Source: Pedobacter aquatilis
Lineage (GTDB): Bacteria > Bacteroidota > Bacteroidia > Sphingobacteriales > Sphingobacteriaceae
NCBI RefSeq assembly: GCF_030409415.1
Contig: NZ_JAUFPW010000009.1
Coordinates: 1 to 64,000 of the forward strand
Direction: 5' to 3'
Length of the DNA stretch: 64,000 nt
A program made the translations under genes and the position numbers. This document shows, piece after piece, positions 36,680-46,097 of this stretch. Position 1 is the first letter of the stretch. Every line of letters starts with the position of its first letter. The notes below the pieces were generated by a model. It made no database searches. It was not told where the DNA came from and saw nothing but the letters and a program-made list of their open reading frames with translations.

Positions 36680-37468
36680 CTATTGGTTAAATTTTAATTT
36701 GAAGTGCTCTTTCGCTTGTCCTTTCTTGAAATAAACCAAGCCAATCCAAAATAAATCTACAGTGACGGTAACATCAGGATGGTTTTTAATTTCATTCCAA
36801 GCTTCTTTCATGCCTTTGCTCCAGTAAATATCATCAAAAATAAGAAGCGAGTCTTCTGTAATCTTTGGTAAACACCATTTAAAATAATTCAGCGTGGCCT
36901 CTTTTCTATGGTTGCCATCTATGTAAACAAAATCCAATGTAGGCTGCTTTGCAATAATATCAGGCAAAAGTAAATCGAAATTACCAACATGTAATTCAAC
37001 ATTGCTTATGCTTAAATCCTTAAAATTTTTATTGGCCACTCCTGCTGTTTCCGGGCAACCTTCTATTGTAATAATTTGAGTTTCAGAATTAGTCTTTGCC
37101 AAATAGGCCGAAGTAATTCCTAAGCAAGTTCCCAATTCTATCGCAGTTTTAGGTTTTGCATTTTTTGCAAGGCGGTAAATTAACTGTGCTAAACGCGGAC
37201 TTTTAAGTGCATTTTTTGCAATCTGGCTAACTTTTTTTGTGCGATTTTTATTTAAATGAGAACCTGCACCGAGGTCTGTAACCGTTATTTCAGAATCGTC
37301 ATTAAAAAGTTTTTTTCGCTGTGCTTCTATATTTTTGTATTCGGATTTGCTGCTAAAATCGTAAATTACCTCGTCGGCTAACTTATAAACGAATGGTGAA
37401 TGTGTTCCGTGTCGGGTTTTAGCCGTCAAACGGTGCTTTAAATAATCTGAAATAAATTGAATTATCAT
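36680..37468 (-). CDS. Class I SAM-dependent methyltransferase
   Basis: The 262-residue protein has the Methyltransf_24/O-methyltransferase type motif I AIELGTCLGITSAYLA, then IITIEGCPETAGVANKNF (acidic residue contacting SAM), LDFVYIDGNHRKEATLNYF and LLIFDDIYWSKGM. The acceptor substrate is not predictable. The start is placed at ATG 37468 (MIIQFISDYLKHRL), as the three upstream codons begin at a TTG. It is divergent from the transglutaminase-like gene with a 43-base gap. Confidence 0.87.
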   Translation of the reverse strand: MIIQFISDYLKHRLTAKTRHGTHSPFVYKLADEVIYDFSSKSEYKNIEAQRKKLFNDDSEITVTDLGAGSHLNKNRTKKVSQIAKNALKSPRLAQLIYRLAKNAKPKTAIELGTCLGITSAYLAKTNSETQIITIEGCPETAGVANKNFKDLSISNVELHVGNFDLLLPDIIAKQPTLDFVYIDGNHRKEATLNYFKWCLPKITEDSLLIFDDIYWSKGMKEAWNEIKNHPDVTVTVDLFWIGLVYFKKGQAKEHFKLKFNQ

Positions 37469-37511
37469 ATATTGCAAAAGTAATTAAACGCCGCAAACCA
37501 ATGTATGTTTT

Positions 37512-38387
37512 ATGGAAAATAACGCAGAGATAAGCGCTTTAGTAAAATTACTCGATGATCCGGATGAAGAAGTCTATCATCATGTAGAAAAGAAACTTTT
37601 AGAGTACGGTGGAGAAGTTATTCATTTTCTGGAAAATGCATGGGAACAGGCTTTCGACGGCCTAATGCAAGAAAGAATTGAAAACATCGTTCATCAAATA
37701 CAATTTAATACCGTAAAAGAAGATTTAAATTTATGGTATTTAAGTGGTGCATTTGATTTATTGCATGGCGCATTAATCATAAACCGTTACCAATATCCTG
37801 ATTTAGATGAGCAAAAAGTAATTATCCAACTAGAAGAAATTAAGCGAGAAATTTGGCTTGGCTTACAGTACGAAATGAGTTCTGTAGAAAAAGTGAAGCT
37901 AATAAATCATGTTTTGTATCAACAATATGGCTTTGGCGGAAACACCAAAAACCACCATGACCCTCAAAATTCTTACCTTAATCAGGTATTGGAAAGTAAA
38001 AAAGGTAATCAAATTTCTTTAGCTATAATTTATTCAACAATAGCCCAAAAACTAGATTTACCGATATACGGCATCAATCTTCCACAGCATTTTATTTTAG
38101 GATATATTGATGAAAGCAAACAGGAAAGCACTGAATACGGCGTACTATTTTATATAAATGCCTTTAATCGTGGTAACATTTTTGGAAAACACGATGTTGA
38201 GCAGTTTTTACGCCAGTTAAATTTGGAATCGATGCCAGAATATTATCGTCCTTGTAGTAACGCAGATATTATTAGAAGGGTAATTAGAAATTTAATATCA
38301 GCATATGAAAATGCAGGCGCAACCGAAAAAGTTGCAGAGTTGAACCAGCTACAAAGTATTATAAAAGACGAAAATAAACCAGAATAA
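37512..38387 (+). CDS. SirB1/transglutaminase-like (Transglut_core2) protein
   Basis: The 291-residue soluble protein has N-terminal HEAT-like helices (LVKLLDDPDEEVYHHVEKKL) and a Transglut_core2 domain with ESKKGNQISLAIIYSTIAQKL and LPIYGINLPQHFILGYID. The family is of unknown function; the His in QHFILGY is kept, but the usual catalytic Cys position holds no clear Cys. It ends 10 bases before the GH18 gene. ATG 37512. Confidence 0.8.
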   Translation: MENNAEISALVKLLDDPDEEVYHHVEKKLLEYGGEVIHFLENAWEQAFDGLMQERIENIVHQIQFNTVKEDLNLWYLSGAFDLLHGALIINRYQYPDLDEQKVIIQLEEIKREIWLGLQYEMSSVEKVKLINHVLYQQYGFGGNTKNHHDPQNSYLNQVLESKKGNQISLAIIYSTIAQKLDLPIYGINLPQHFILGYIDESKQESTEYGVLFYINAFNRGNIFGKHDVEQFLRQLNLESMPEYYRPCSNADIIRRVIRNLISAYENAGATEKVAELNQLQSIIKDENKPE

Positions 38388-38397
38388 TTTAATTCCA

Positions 38398-39504
38398 ATG
38401 CAAATGATAAATAAGATAAAACCAGTTCTAACAATTATTATTTGCATTTTTTTTGTTTCGAATCTTAATGCTCAAAAAAAAGTTAAGCCAAATGTTATTG
38501 CATATTACACAGGCAACGGCACCGTCATAGATAGCTTTCCCATTGAGAAAATTAGCCACCTAATCTACAGTTTTGCGCACTTAAAAGGCGACAGCATTAA
38601 TATTCATTCTGCAAAAGATTCGGCGCTTATTTCGAAAATGGTTGGCTTAAAAAAGCGAAATCCTGATTTGAAAATAATGATTGCTCTAGGCGGTTGGGGC
38701 GGTTGTGCACCTTGTTCTGAAGTTTTCAGCAGAGCTGATGGGAGGAAAACCTTTGCTAAAACTACAAAGTCATTATTGGCTTTTTTCAAAGCGGATGGTA
38801 TTGACTTAGATTGGGAATATCCGGCAGTTGTTGGTCACCCAGGACACAAATACCAAGAAGCAGATAAGCAAAATTTTACTGAACTGGTTAGAGAATTACG
38901 CAAAAGCCTTGGCAAAAAAGCAGAAATTAGTTTCGCCGCAGGCGGAACAAAAAATTGTATTGATTCTTGCTTTGAATGGGATAAAGTAATGCCTTTAGTT
39001 AACCGCGTTAATTTAATGAGCTACGATTTGGTAAGCGGTTACTCAACCACAAGCGGTCACCATACGCCTTTATATTCTACGCCTCAACAGCAGCAACTTT
39101 CGGCAGACTTTGGTATTAAAGCAATGCTTGCTTATGGCGTACCAGCGAATAAAATTGCTTTAGGTGCTGCATTTTACGCTCGTGTATTTCAAAATACAAC
39201 CGACGAAAATAATGGCTTATATCAGCCAACTAAATTCCTGAAAGGTATTGCATCAAAATCTTTTAAAACTGAATTTACAGAAGCAAAAGGTTATAAATAT
39301 TACTGGGATGATGTTGCTAAAGCACCATATTATTACAATGCCCAAAGTAAGCAACTCGTAACTTTTGATGATGCTAAGTCGATTGCTTTTAAAACAGAAT
39401 ATGTTATAAAGCAAAAACTTAATGGCATTATGTTTTGGGAACTTACCGAAGATTCTTACTCCGAAGGCTTGTTGGATGAAATTGATAAGGCGATAAAACC
39501 TTAG
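38398..39504 (+). CDS. Glycoside hydrolase family 18 (chitinase-like), secreted
   Basis: The 368-residue protein has a signal peptide (about 1-25, SNLNAQ). The TIM barrel shows IMIALGGWGG (SxGG-like), the catalytic DGIDLDWEYP with E140 as acid/base, RVNLMSYDLV, and the final GIMFWELTEDS. Substrate by family: chitin or other beta-1,4-GlcNAc polymers, including peptidoglycan-like or N-glycan material. No chitin-binding module is fused. It is secreted or periplasmic. Weakly linked to the gene upstream (10-base gap). Confidence 0.92.
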   Translation: MQMINKIKPVLTIIICIFFVSNLNAQKKVKPNVIAYYTGNGTVIDSFPIEKISHLIYSFAHLKGDSINIHSAKDSALISKMVGLKKRNPDLKIMIALGGWGGCAPCSEVFSRADGRKTFAKTTKSLLAFFKADGIDLDWEYPAVVGHPGHKYQEADKQNFTELVRELRKSLGKKAEISFAAGGTKNCIDSCFEWDKVMPLVNRVNLMSYDLVSGYSTTSGHHTPLYSTPQQQQLSADFGIKAMLAYGVPANKIALGAAFYARVFQNTTDENNGLYQPTKFLKGIASKSFKTEFTEAKGYKYYWDDVAKAPYYYNAQSKQLVTFDDAKSIAFKTEYVIKQKLNGIMFWELTEDSYSEGLLDEIDKAIKP

Positions 39505-39672
39505 TTTCTGCAGCGCAAAAACAGTACAATTTTCGTAAGTTTCTTCCCGTTTTTCGCTTTTACGCTTCGCTTCGTCATTACATTCCTCGCTGCAGGGTAA
39601 TGCTACAACCGGGGCTAAATTGCAATTGCAATGCTTTTCTTTTAAGTTTTGGGTTACAGAACCATAAATTGG

Positions 39673-39732
39673 TAAACCCGATATAAGCGGCAGCCCCGAA
39701 ATGCAATGAGGGCTACAGCGTTTAGCGGGACT
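39673..39732. repeat. Dispersed intergenic repeat, copy B (inverted relative to copy A)
   Basis: The minus strand shares blocks AGTCCCGC, CGCTGTAGCCCTC, TCGGGGCTGCCGCT and TCGGGTTTA with 35564-35627. It lies in the 279-base space between two convergent genes (39505-39783), which otherwise holds only palindromic fragments such as TTGCAATTGCAA and no supported gene. Confidence 0.7.
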
Positions 39733-39783
39733 AAACCTTGCCAAATGTGAAGAACCCATAATTTTCTGATTCTCTTTTAAAAC

Positions 39784-40695
39784 TTAAAACTTTTCTTTTC
39801 TCATCCAATCACCCATTAGCACAAACCAATCTACATCAGAAGTTTTGTTTTTTAAGCCAAAGCCATGGCCGCCTTGTTCGTATAAATACAAATCTGTTTT
39901 AACACCATTTTTTTTTAAAGCTTCATTTAATAAAATACTATTCGCCACAGGAACTGATTTATCGTCTTTCGCATGAACAAGAAATGTTGGTGGTGTCTTT
40001 TTGTTTACGTTCTGATTTGCAGAAAAATAATGTTTTAGTTCATCTTTTGGCTCCTTTCCTAATAAATTCTTCATGGTTCCGGTATGTACAGATTCTTCAA
40101 AACTTATAACAGGGTAAACCAAAACTGCAAAATCAGGACGAAGAGTAACTTTTTCTTTATTTTCAATTTTAACATCGTTATAATGAGCCAGCAATGTAGA
40201 AGCCAAATGACCGCCCGCTGAGAAGCCCATTATTCCAATTTTATTGTTTTTTATATTATACTTCTTCGCATTGTTTCTGGTTAGATAAATTGCCTGCTCA
40301 ACATCCTGTAGAAGTGCATAGGTTTTATCAACCATTATTTCATCACTTGGAAGGCGATATTTTAGCACAAATGCGGTTACCCCAATTTCGTTAAATCTTT
40401 TAGCAACATTATAACCTTCATGATCTATTGCCAAAATACCGTATCCACCACCCGGACATATAATTACAGCAGTACCCGTTGCCTTTTCAGCAGGGGCTTC
40501 AAAAACTGTTAAAGTGGGTTTCGTAACTTTGCCAATTCTGGATATACCATCAGTTCCCTTTTGTATTACTTCGTTATATGTTGCAGAAACTTTTGACCCT
40601 GGAACGCTTCCATTATATAACGGAATTACTTCCTGTGCATTTAAATTTAACATCAACAATACACTTAAAATAAATAAAAAGGACACTTTTTTCAT
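39784..40695 (-). CDS. Secreted alpha/beta hydrolase (BD-FAE/acetyl esterase-like)
   Basis: The 303-residue protein has a signal peptide (about 1-20). VIICPGGGYGILAIDHEG has the oxyanion HGG-like motif, MGFSAGGHLAS contains the nucleophile S159, and KDDKSVPVANS and GGHGFGL supply Asp and His. This layout is that of bacterial acetyl/feruloyl-esterase-like enzymes acting on polysaccharide side chains; the real ester is unknown. It sits 10 bases after the prfB stop and in the same direction. ATG 40695. Confidence 0.87.
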   Translation of the reverse strand: MKKVSFLFILSVLLMLNLNAQEVIPLYNGSVPGSKVSATYNEVIQKGTDGISRIGKVTKPTLTVFEAPAEKATGTAVIICPGGGYGILAIDHEGYNVAKRFNEIGVTAFVLKYRLPSDEIMVDKTYALLQDVEQAIYLTRNNAKKYNIKNNKIGIMGFSAGGHLASTLLAHYNDVKIENKEKVTLRPDFAVLVYPVISFEESVHTGTMKNLLGKEPKDELKHYFSANQNVNKKTPPTFLVHAKDDKSVPVANSILLNEALKKNGVKTDLYLYEQGGHGFGLKNKTSDVDWFVLMGDWMRKEKF

Positions 40696-40705
40696 TTGGA
40701 AAGAT

Positions 40706-41780
40706 TTAAAATTCCATTAAATAGGCTTTCAAAAAGCCATCAATATCACCATTTAATACTGCATCGGGATTTGAAGTTTGATAATTCGTTCGATGGTCTT
40801 TCACCCTTCTATCATCCAGAACATAACTGCGTATTTGCGAGCCCCACTCAATCTTCTTTTTCGAACCTTCTATCGCGGCAATTTCTTCATTACGTTTGCG
40901 TTGCTCAATCTCGTAAAGTTGAGATTTTAATAAACGCAAGGCATTTTCCTTATTCTGTAATTGCGATCTTGACTCCTGATTTTTAATAATAATACCAGAA
41001 GGTTTGTGATATAAGCGTACTGCGGTTTCAACCTTGTTCACGTTTTGACCACCAGCACCACCCGCTCTAAAAGTTTCAAATTCAACATCGGCAGGATTGA
41101 TATTAATGTCTATCGTTTCATCAATTAATGGGTAAACATAAACCGATGCAAATGAGGTATGTCTGCGGGCATTCGAGTCAAATGGAGAAATTCTAACTAA
41201 ACGATGAACACCATTTTCGCCTTTCAGATAACCATAGGAAAATTCTCCATCGAACTGTAGCGTGACTGATTTTATTCCTGCTACATCACCCTCCTGACTA
41301 TCCTGTTCAGTTATCTTGTAACCATTTTTTTCACCCCACATCATGTACATACGCATGAGCATGTATGCCCAGTCGCAACTTTCTGTACCGCCCGCACCAG
41401 CTGTAATTTGCATTACTGCCGATAGCTGATCTTCTTTAGTGCGCAGCATGTTTTTCAGTTCCAAATCAGAAACGATTTGTTTGCTGTTTTCGAAAAGTTC
41501 TTCCAATTCGGCTTCTGTAGCATCTCCGGATTGAAAAAAATCAAACATAACAGCTGCATCTTCAACCGCACTATTAGCATTTTCAAAACCATCTGTCCAT
41601 TTTTTCTTTGAACTGATTTCTGCAAGAATTTTTTCTGCCTTTTTTGGCTCATCCCAAAAATCGGGGGCCATTGTTAATTTTTCTTCTTCGCGAATAGCGT
41701 AGAGCAATTCATCAACGTCAAAGATGCCTCCTCAGAGACGTTATTCTGTCTCTTAAATCCTGAATTTGTTCTTTAGTCAT
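40706..41780 (-). CDS. prfB: Peptide chain release factor 2 with programmed +1 frameshift
   Basis: The product is 357 residues when read across the frameshift. The zero frame from ATG 41780 encodes [20 protein letters not shown] and then meets UGA at 41718-41720. The slip site CUU-UGA-C (41717-41723) is preceded by AGGAGG (41727-41732), the internal Shine-Dalgarno known to drive prfB autoregulation. After the +1 shift the frame continues [13 protein letters not shown]. Later motifs are RF2-specific SPFD in [12 protein letters not shown] and the catalytic GGQ in [14 protein letters not shown]2 ends translation at UGA and UAA. Confidence 0.96.
41717..41732 (-). promoter_or_regulatory. prfB programmed frameshift site
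   Basis: The minus strand reads AGGAGG, CAT, then CTTTGAC. The Shine-Dalgarno-like hexamer lies at the usual 3-base spacing before the CUU slip codon, followed by UGA and a C, the poor termination context that lets low RF2 levels raise frameshifting. Confidence 0.95.
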
Positions 41781-41868
41781 ATTGGCAAATATATAAATTA
41801 GCTTATTAGTTAAGGTGAAAATAAGCGAATTCATTATTTATACTCTTTGAAATGTAAGGAGCTGTAAC

Positions 41869-41928
41869 GACATTGCGAGGCACGAAGCAATCTTATTAAC
41901 TAGAGATTGCTTCGTACCTCGCAATGAC
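41869..41928. repeat. Inverted repeat of the CATTGCGAGGCACGAAGC family
   Basis: Two 25-base arms (41869-41893 and 41904-41928) are complementary apart from two positions, with a 10-base loop. A single arm of the same word recurs at 63868-63890. It lies between prfB and the M20 gene, both on the minus strand, and could also stop transcription. Confidence 0.75.
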
Positions 41929-41945
41929 GGCATGAGTAAAATTAC

Positions 41946-43253
41946 CTAATTCTTCTTCATCGCCATATAATCCAGGGTCAGATTCGCCAGCAACTTAACG
42001 CCTAATACAAAACCACTTTCATCCAAATAGAAATCTGGTGTATGGTGTGATGGTGCTTTTAACGGGTCTTTACCTTTTGGCATTCCACCTAAAAACACAA
42101 ATAAACCTGGTACTTTCTCCTGGAAGAAAGAAAAGTCTTCTGCTCCAGTAACTGGCGGTTTAAGTTTTACATGTGAAGCACCTGCCGTTGCCTGCATACT
42201 TGGCAACATTTTTTCAGTTAAAGCAATATTATTAAAGGTTACCGGATAATGATTACTGTAAGGAATTTTAACTTCAGCCTCTGCACCTCCAGCCTCAGCT
42301 GTTTTGGTTGCAATTGTTTTTATCCTTTCGATAAACATGGCTTCATCTTCTTTGCTGAAATTACGAACCGTACCCAGCATTTCTACTTTTTCGGGAATAA
42401 TATTCGAACGAACGCCTCCATTAATTGCACCAATAGTTACTACACCAGGGTTTTCTGTAACGTTTAGGTTTCTGCTCACAATGGTTTGCAGGTTATTTAC
42501 AATCTGGGCTGAAATTACAACCGGGTCAATGCTACTCCAAGGGTAAGCACCATGCGCCTGACGGCCAGTTACCGTAATTTTCATATCATTAACTGCCGCC
42601 ATCGTTCCGCCTGGGCGGTAAGTTACATCACCTGCTTCGGTTTGCGAATTAATGTGCAGACCAAAAATCACGTCTACTTTAGGGTTTTGCAAAACGCCTT
42701 CCTTTATCATTAAAGCCGCTCCGCCTTCTTCGCCTGCAGAAACACCTTCTTCAGCTGGTTGAAAGATAAATTTTACCGTGCCTGCAATTTCCTTTTGCAT
42801 CGAAGCGAGCACCTCGGCAACCCCCATTAAAATGGCAACGTGACTGTCATGTCCGCAGGCATGCATTACGCCAACTTCTTGTCCGTTATATTGAGTTTTA
42901 ACCTTGGATGCAAAAGGTACATCTACCCTTTCGGCAACAGGCAAACCATCCATATCGGCTCTCAAGGCAACAACCGGACCAGGCTTTCCTCCTTTTAAAA
43001 TACCAACTACACCTGTTTTGGCAACGCCTGTGGTAACTTTAATACCTAAAGATTCAAGATGTTTTGCAACTATCCCTGCAGTTCTGGTTTCGAAATTTCC
43101 GAGTTCGGGATGTTGATGAAAATCGCGGCGCCAGGTGATTACCTTCTGCTCAATGGCATCGGCTTTTTTCGCAACAGTTGGTCTTAAATCTGATTTTTGC
43201 GCCTGAGCACACAACCATATTGAAGAAAGGCTTAACAGTAATAATTTTTTCAT
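41946..43253 (-). CDS. Secreted M20D-family amidohydrolase
   Basis: The 435-residue protein has a signal peptide (about 1-18). The metal-binding motifs of N-acyl-amino-acid/IAA-conjugate-like amidohydrolases are present: LRADMDGLPV, GVMHACGHDSHVAILMG, FQPAEEGVSAGEEGG and PVTGAEDFSFF. It removes acyl groups from amino-acid conjugates or cleaves dipeptide-like amides; the substrate is open. It is a paralogue of the M20 gene at 56079, but exported. ATG 43253. Confidence 0.9.
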   Translation of the reverse strand: MKKLLLLSLSSIWLCAQAQKSDLRPTVAKKADAIEQKVITWRRDFHQHPELGNFETRTAGIVAKHLESLGIKVTTGVAKTGVVGILKGGKPGPVVALRADMDGLPVAERVDVPFASKVKTQYNGQEVGVMHACGHDSHVAILMGVAEVLASMQKEIAGTVKFIFQPAEEGVSAGEEGGAALMIKEGVLQNPKVDVIFGLHINSQTEAGDVTYRPGGTMAAVNDMKITVTGRQAHGAYPWSSIDPVVISAQIVNNLQTIVSRNLNVTENPGVVTIGAINGGVRSNIIPEKVEMLGTVRNFSKEDEAMFIERIKTIATKTAEAGGAEAEVKIPYSNHYPVTFNNIALTEKMLPSMQATAGASHVKLKPPVTGAEDFSFFQEKVPGLFVFLGGMPKGKDPLKAPSHHTPDFYLDESGFVLGVKLLANLTLDYMAMKKN

Positions 43254-43347
43254 TTAGGGAATAGGTTGGTTAAAGATGACCTAATCTAATAATTTTAGAT
43301 CATGAAATTAATAAATTAACTATATTCTTTATCGCACCTTGAAGGGT

Positions 43348-43427
43348 ATTTCTTCGGAGCTTCTTCGAGAAAATGACTTAATTCTCGAACAAGGTCCGAA
43401 GAAGTCTCGAAGAAGCTCCGAAGAAAT
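43348..43427. repeat. 23-bp perfect inverted repeat (CTTCGGAGCTTCTTCG type)
   Basis: The arms 43348-43370 and 43405-43427 are exact reverse complements over 23 bases with a 34-base spacer. The spacer holds a partial third copy (GTCCGAAGAAG, about 43394-43404). AGCTCCGAAGAAATC recurs at about 62926-62940. Confidence 0.85.
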
Positions 43428-43493
43428 CACATTATTTTAGTGTTTTTTAGCCCGAAATCCAGAAAACAAAAAAGAGGCTATGCCTTACTAAAG

Positions 43494-43525
43494 TGACCCC
43501 AAAATGTGTCTAACTTTTTGGGGCA
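43494..43525. mobile_element. Remnant resembling two joined IS3-family (IS150-like) ends
   Basis: TGACCCCAAAA at 43494 faces TCTAACTTTTTGGGGCA ending at 43525. The inverted arms CCCCAAAA and TTTTTGGGG and the word GTTAGACA (minus strand) are like the termini of IS150-group elements. There is no transposase, so at most this is a deletion remnant; direct repeats around it were not seen. Confidence 0.35.
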
Positions 43526-43544
43526 GTTTATACAGATAAGCCTC

Positions 43545-43619
43545 TTAAAATTTGTCATTAATTATATCAAAATGCTGAATTATTTTCAGCATTTTGATAT
43601 AATTAATGACAAATTTTAA
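43545..43619. repeat. 75-base perfect palindrome overlapping a stop codon
   Basis: Arms 43545-43579 and 43585-43619 are exact complements over 35 bases around the loop TTATT. The right arm includes the stop codon (43616-43618) of the DUF937-like gene. It probably folds into a long hairpin at the 3' end of that mRNA and could end transcription. Confidence 0.9.
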
Positions 43620-44125
43620 TTAAATAAACCTTTTAATTTGTCCATAATGCCACCAGATTGTGCAGAACCGTTTTGCGCCTGTCCACCGCCGTTGAACATA
43701 CCGATTACATCACTCACATCAAACTTACCATCAGCACCACCAGCTAGATTGCCCAATACATCCTGAATGTTGAAAGAACTATCATTTGGGTCAGCGGTTT
43801 TTTTAGTGAGTTTACTTAAGATTACAGGTATCACTGTCGCCGCTAAAGTTTTAGCCGTTTCTGCATTGATGCCCAGTCCAGCCAATTTATCAGTAAAATT
43901 TCCGGCAGCTTGCGCAGTAATCGGAGAACCTTCTGCATTGCCTGTATTAAAAATTTCTGCTAAACCACCAATATTGCCAGCTGACATTTGGTTTTTCAAA
44001 GCATCAAAAATAGAACCTGAAGCCGCCTGAATAACAGCCTCATTTTGTTCGTTTGGAACTGCGCTATTGTTTACAACACTTTCCTGTACGTTCTCTCGAA
44101 CCAATTCACTCAAATTTTCTAACAT
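43616..44125 (-). CDS. DUF937-like Gly/Ala-rich protein
   Basis: The 169-residue protein has helical repeats of AIQAASGSIFDALKNQ, NFTDKLAGLGINAETA and ATVIPVILSKLTKK, followed by a Gly-rich tail. This resembles DUF937/YidB-like proteins, whose function is unknown. No signal peptide or helix long enough to span the membrane is seen. The stop codon is inside the long palindrome. ATG 44125; it is divergent from pgi. Confidence 0.65.
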   Translation of the reverse strand: MLENLSELVRENVQESVVNNSAVPNEQNEAVIQAASGSIFDALKNQMSAGNIGGLAEIFNTGNAEGSPITAQAAGNFTDKLAGLGINAETAKTLAATVIPVILSKLTKKTADPNDSSFNIQDVLGNLAGGADGKFDVSDVIGMFNGGGQAQNGSAQSGGIMDKLKGLFN

Positions 44126-44212
44126 ATATTTTTAAATTAATGTTGATAAAATAGGATGCTGCTATTGTAGGAGATGTTAACTGCAAGTTACCTCCTTTGA
44201 AAGAAATAATGA

Positions 44213-45931
<1,719 letters not shown>

Positions 45932-45945
45932 TATCAGGATAACAT

Positions 45946-45975
45946 AAAAAAGCGAGTTAAACACTCGCTTTTTTT
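45946..45975 (+). terminator. Rho-independent terminator of pgi
   Basis: AGCGAGT (45951-45957) pairs with ACTCGCT (45963-45969) and is followed by T7. It is preceded by A-rich sequence and may work in both directions, but no minus-strand gene ends here. Confidence 0.9.
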
Positions 45976-46097
45976 GTGATAATTACATACTTTAGCTAAA
46001 TCTCCTATTTGTTTAGTTACAACAACCAAACGATTATTAATATTTTTAAATCCAAGAAATCAAACTAAACTGATTTCAAAAACAAACTAATTATCTA

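Larger units (their letters stand above)
43254..43615. other. 362-base intergenic region rich in inverted repeats
   Basis: No gene is supported. It contains a 23-bp perfect inverted repeat (43348-43427), a sequence resembling joined IS3-family termini (43494-43525) framed by AAGAGGCT/AGCCTCTT, and most of a 75-base perfect palindrome (43545-43619). Confidence 0.8.

Noticed and set aside
39253..39759. 168-codon minus-strand frame overlapping GH18
   Set aside because: Runs across the end of the GH18 gene and the dispersed repeat; the product is rich in Cys and has no known pattern.
42249..43116. Several plus-strand frames inside the M20 gene
   Set aside because: Antisense shadows of a well-conserved enzyme.
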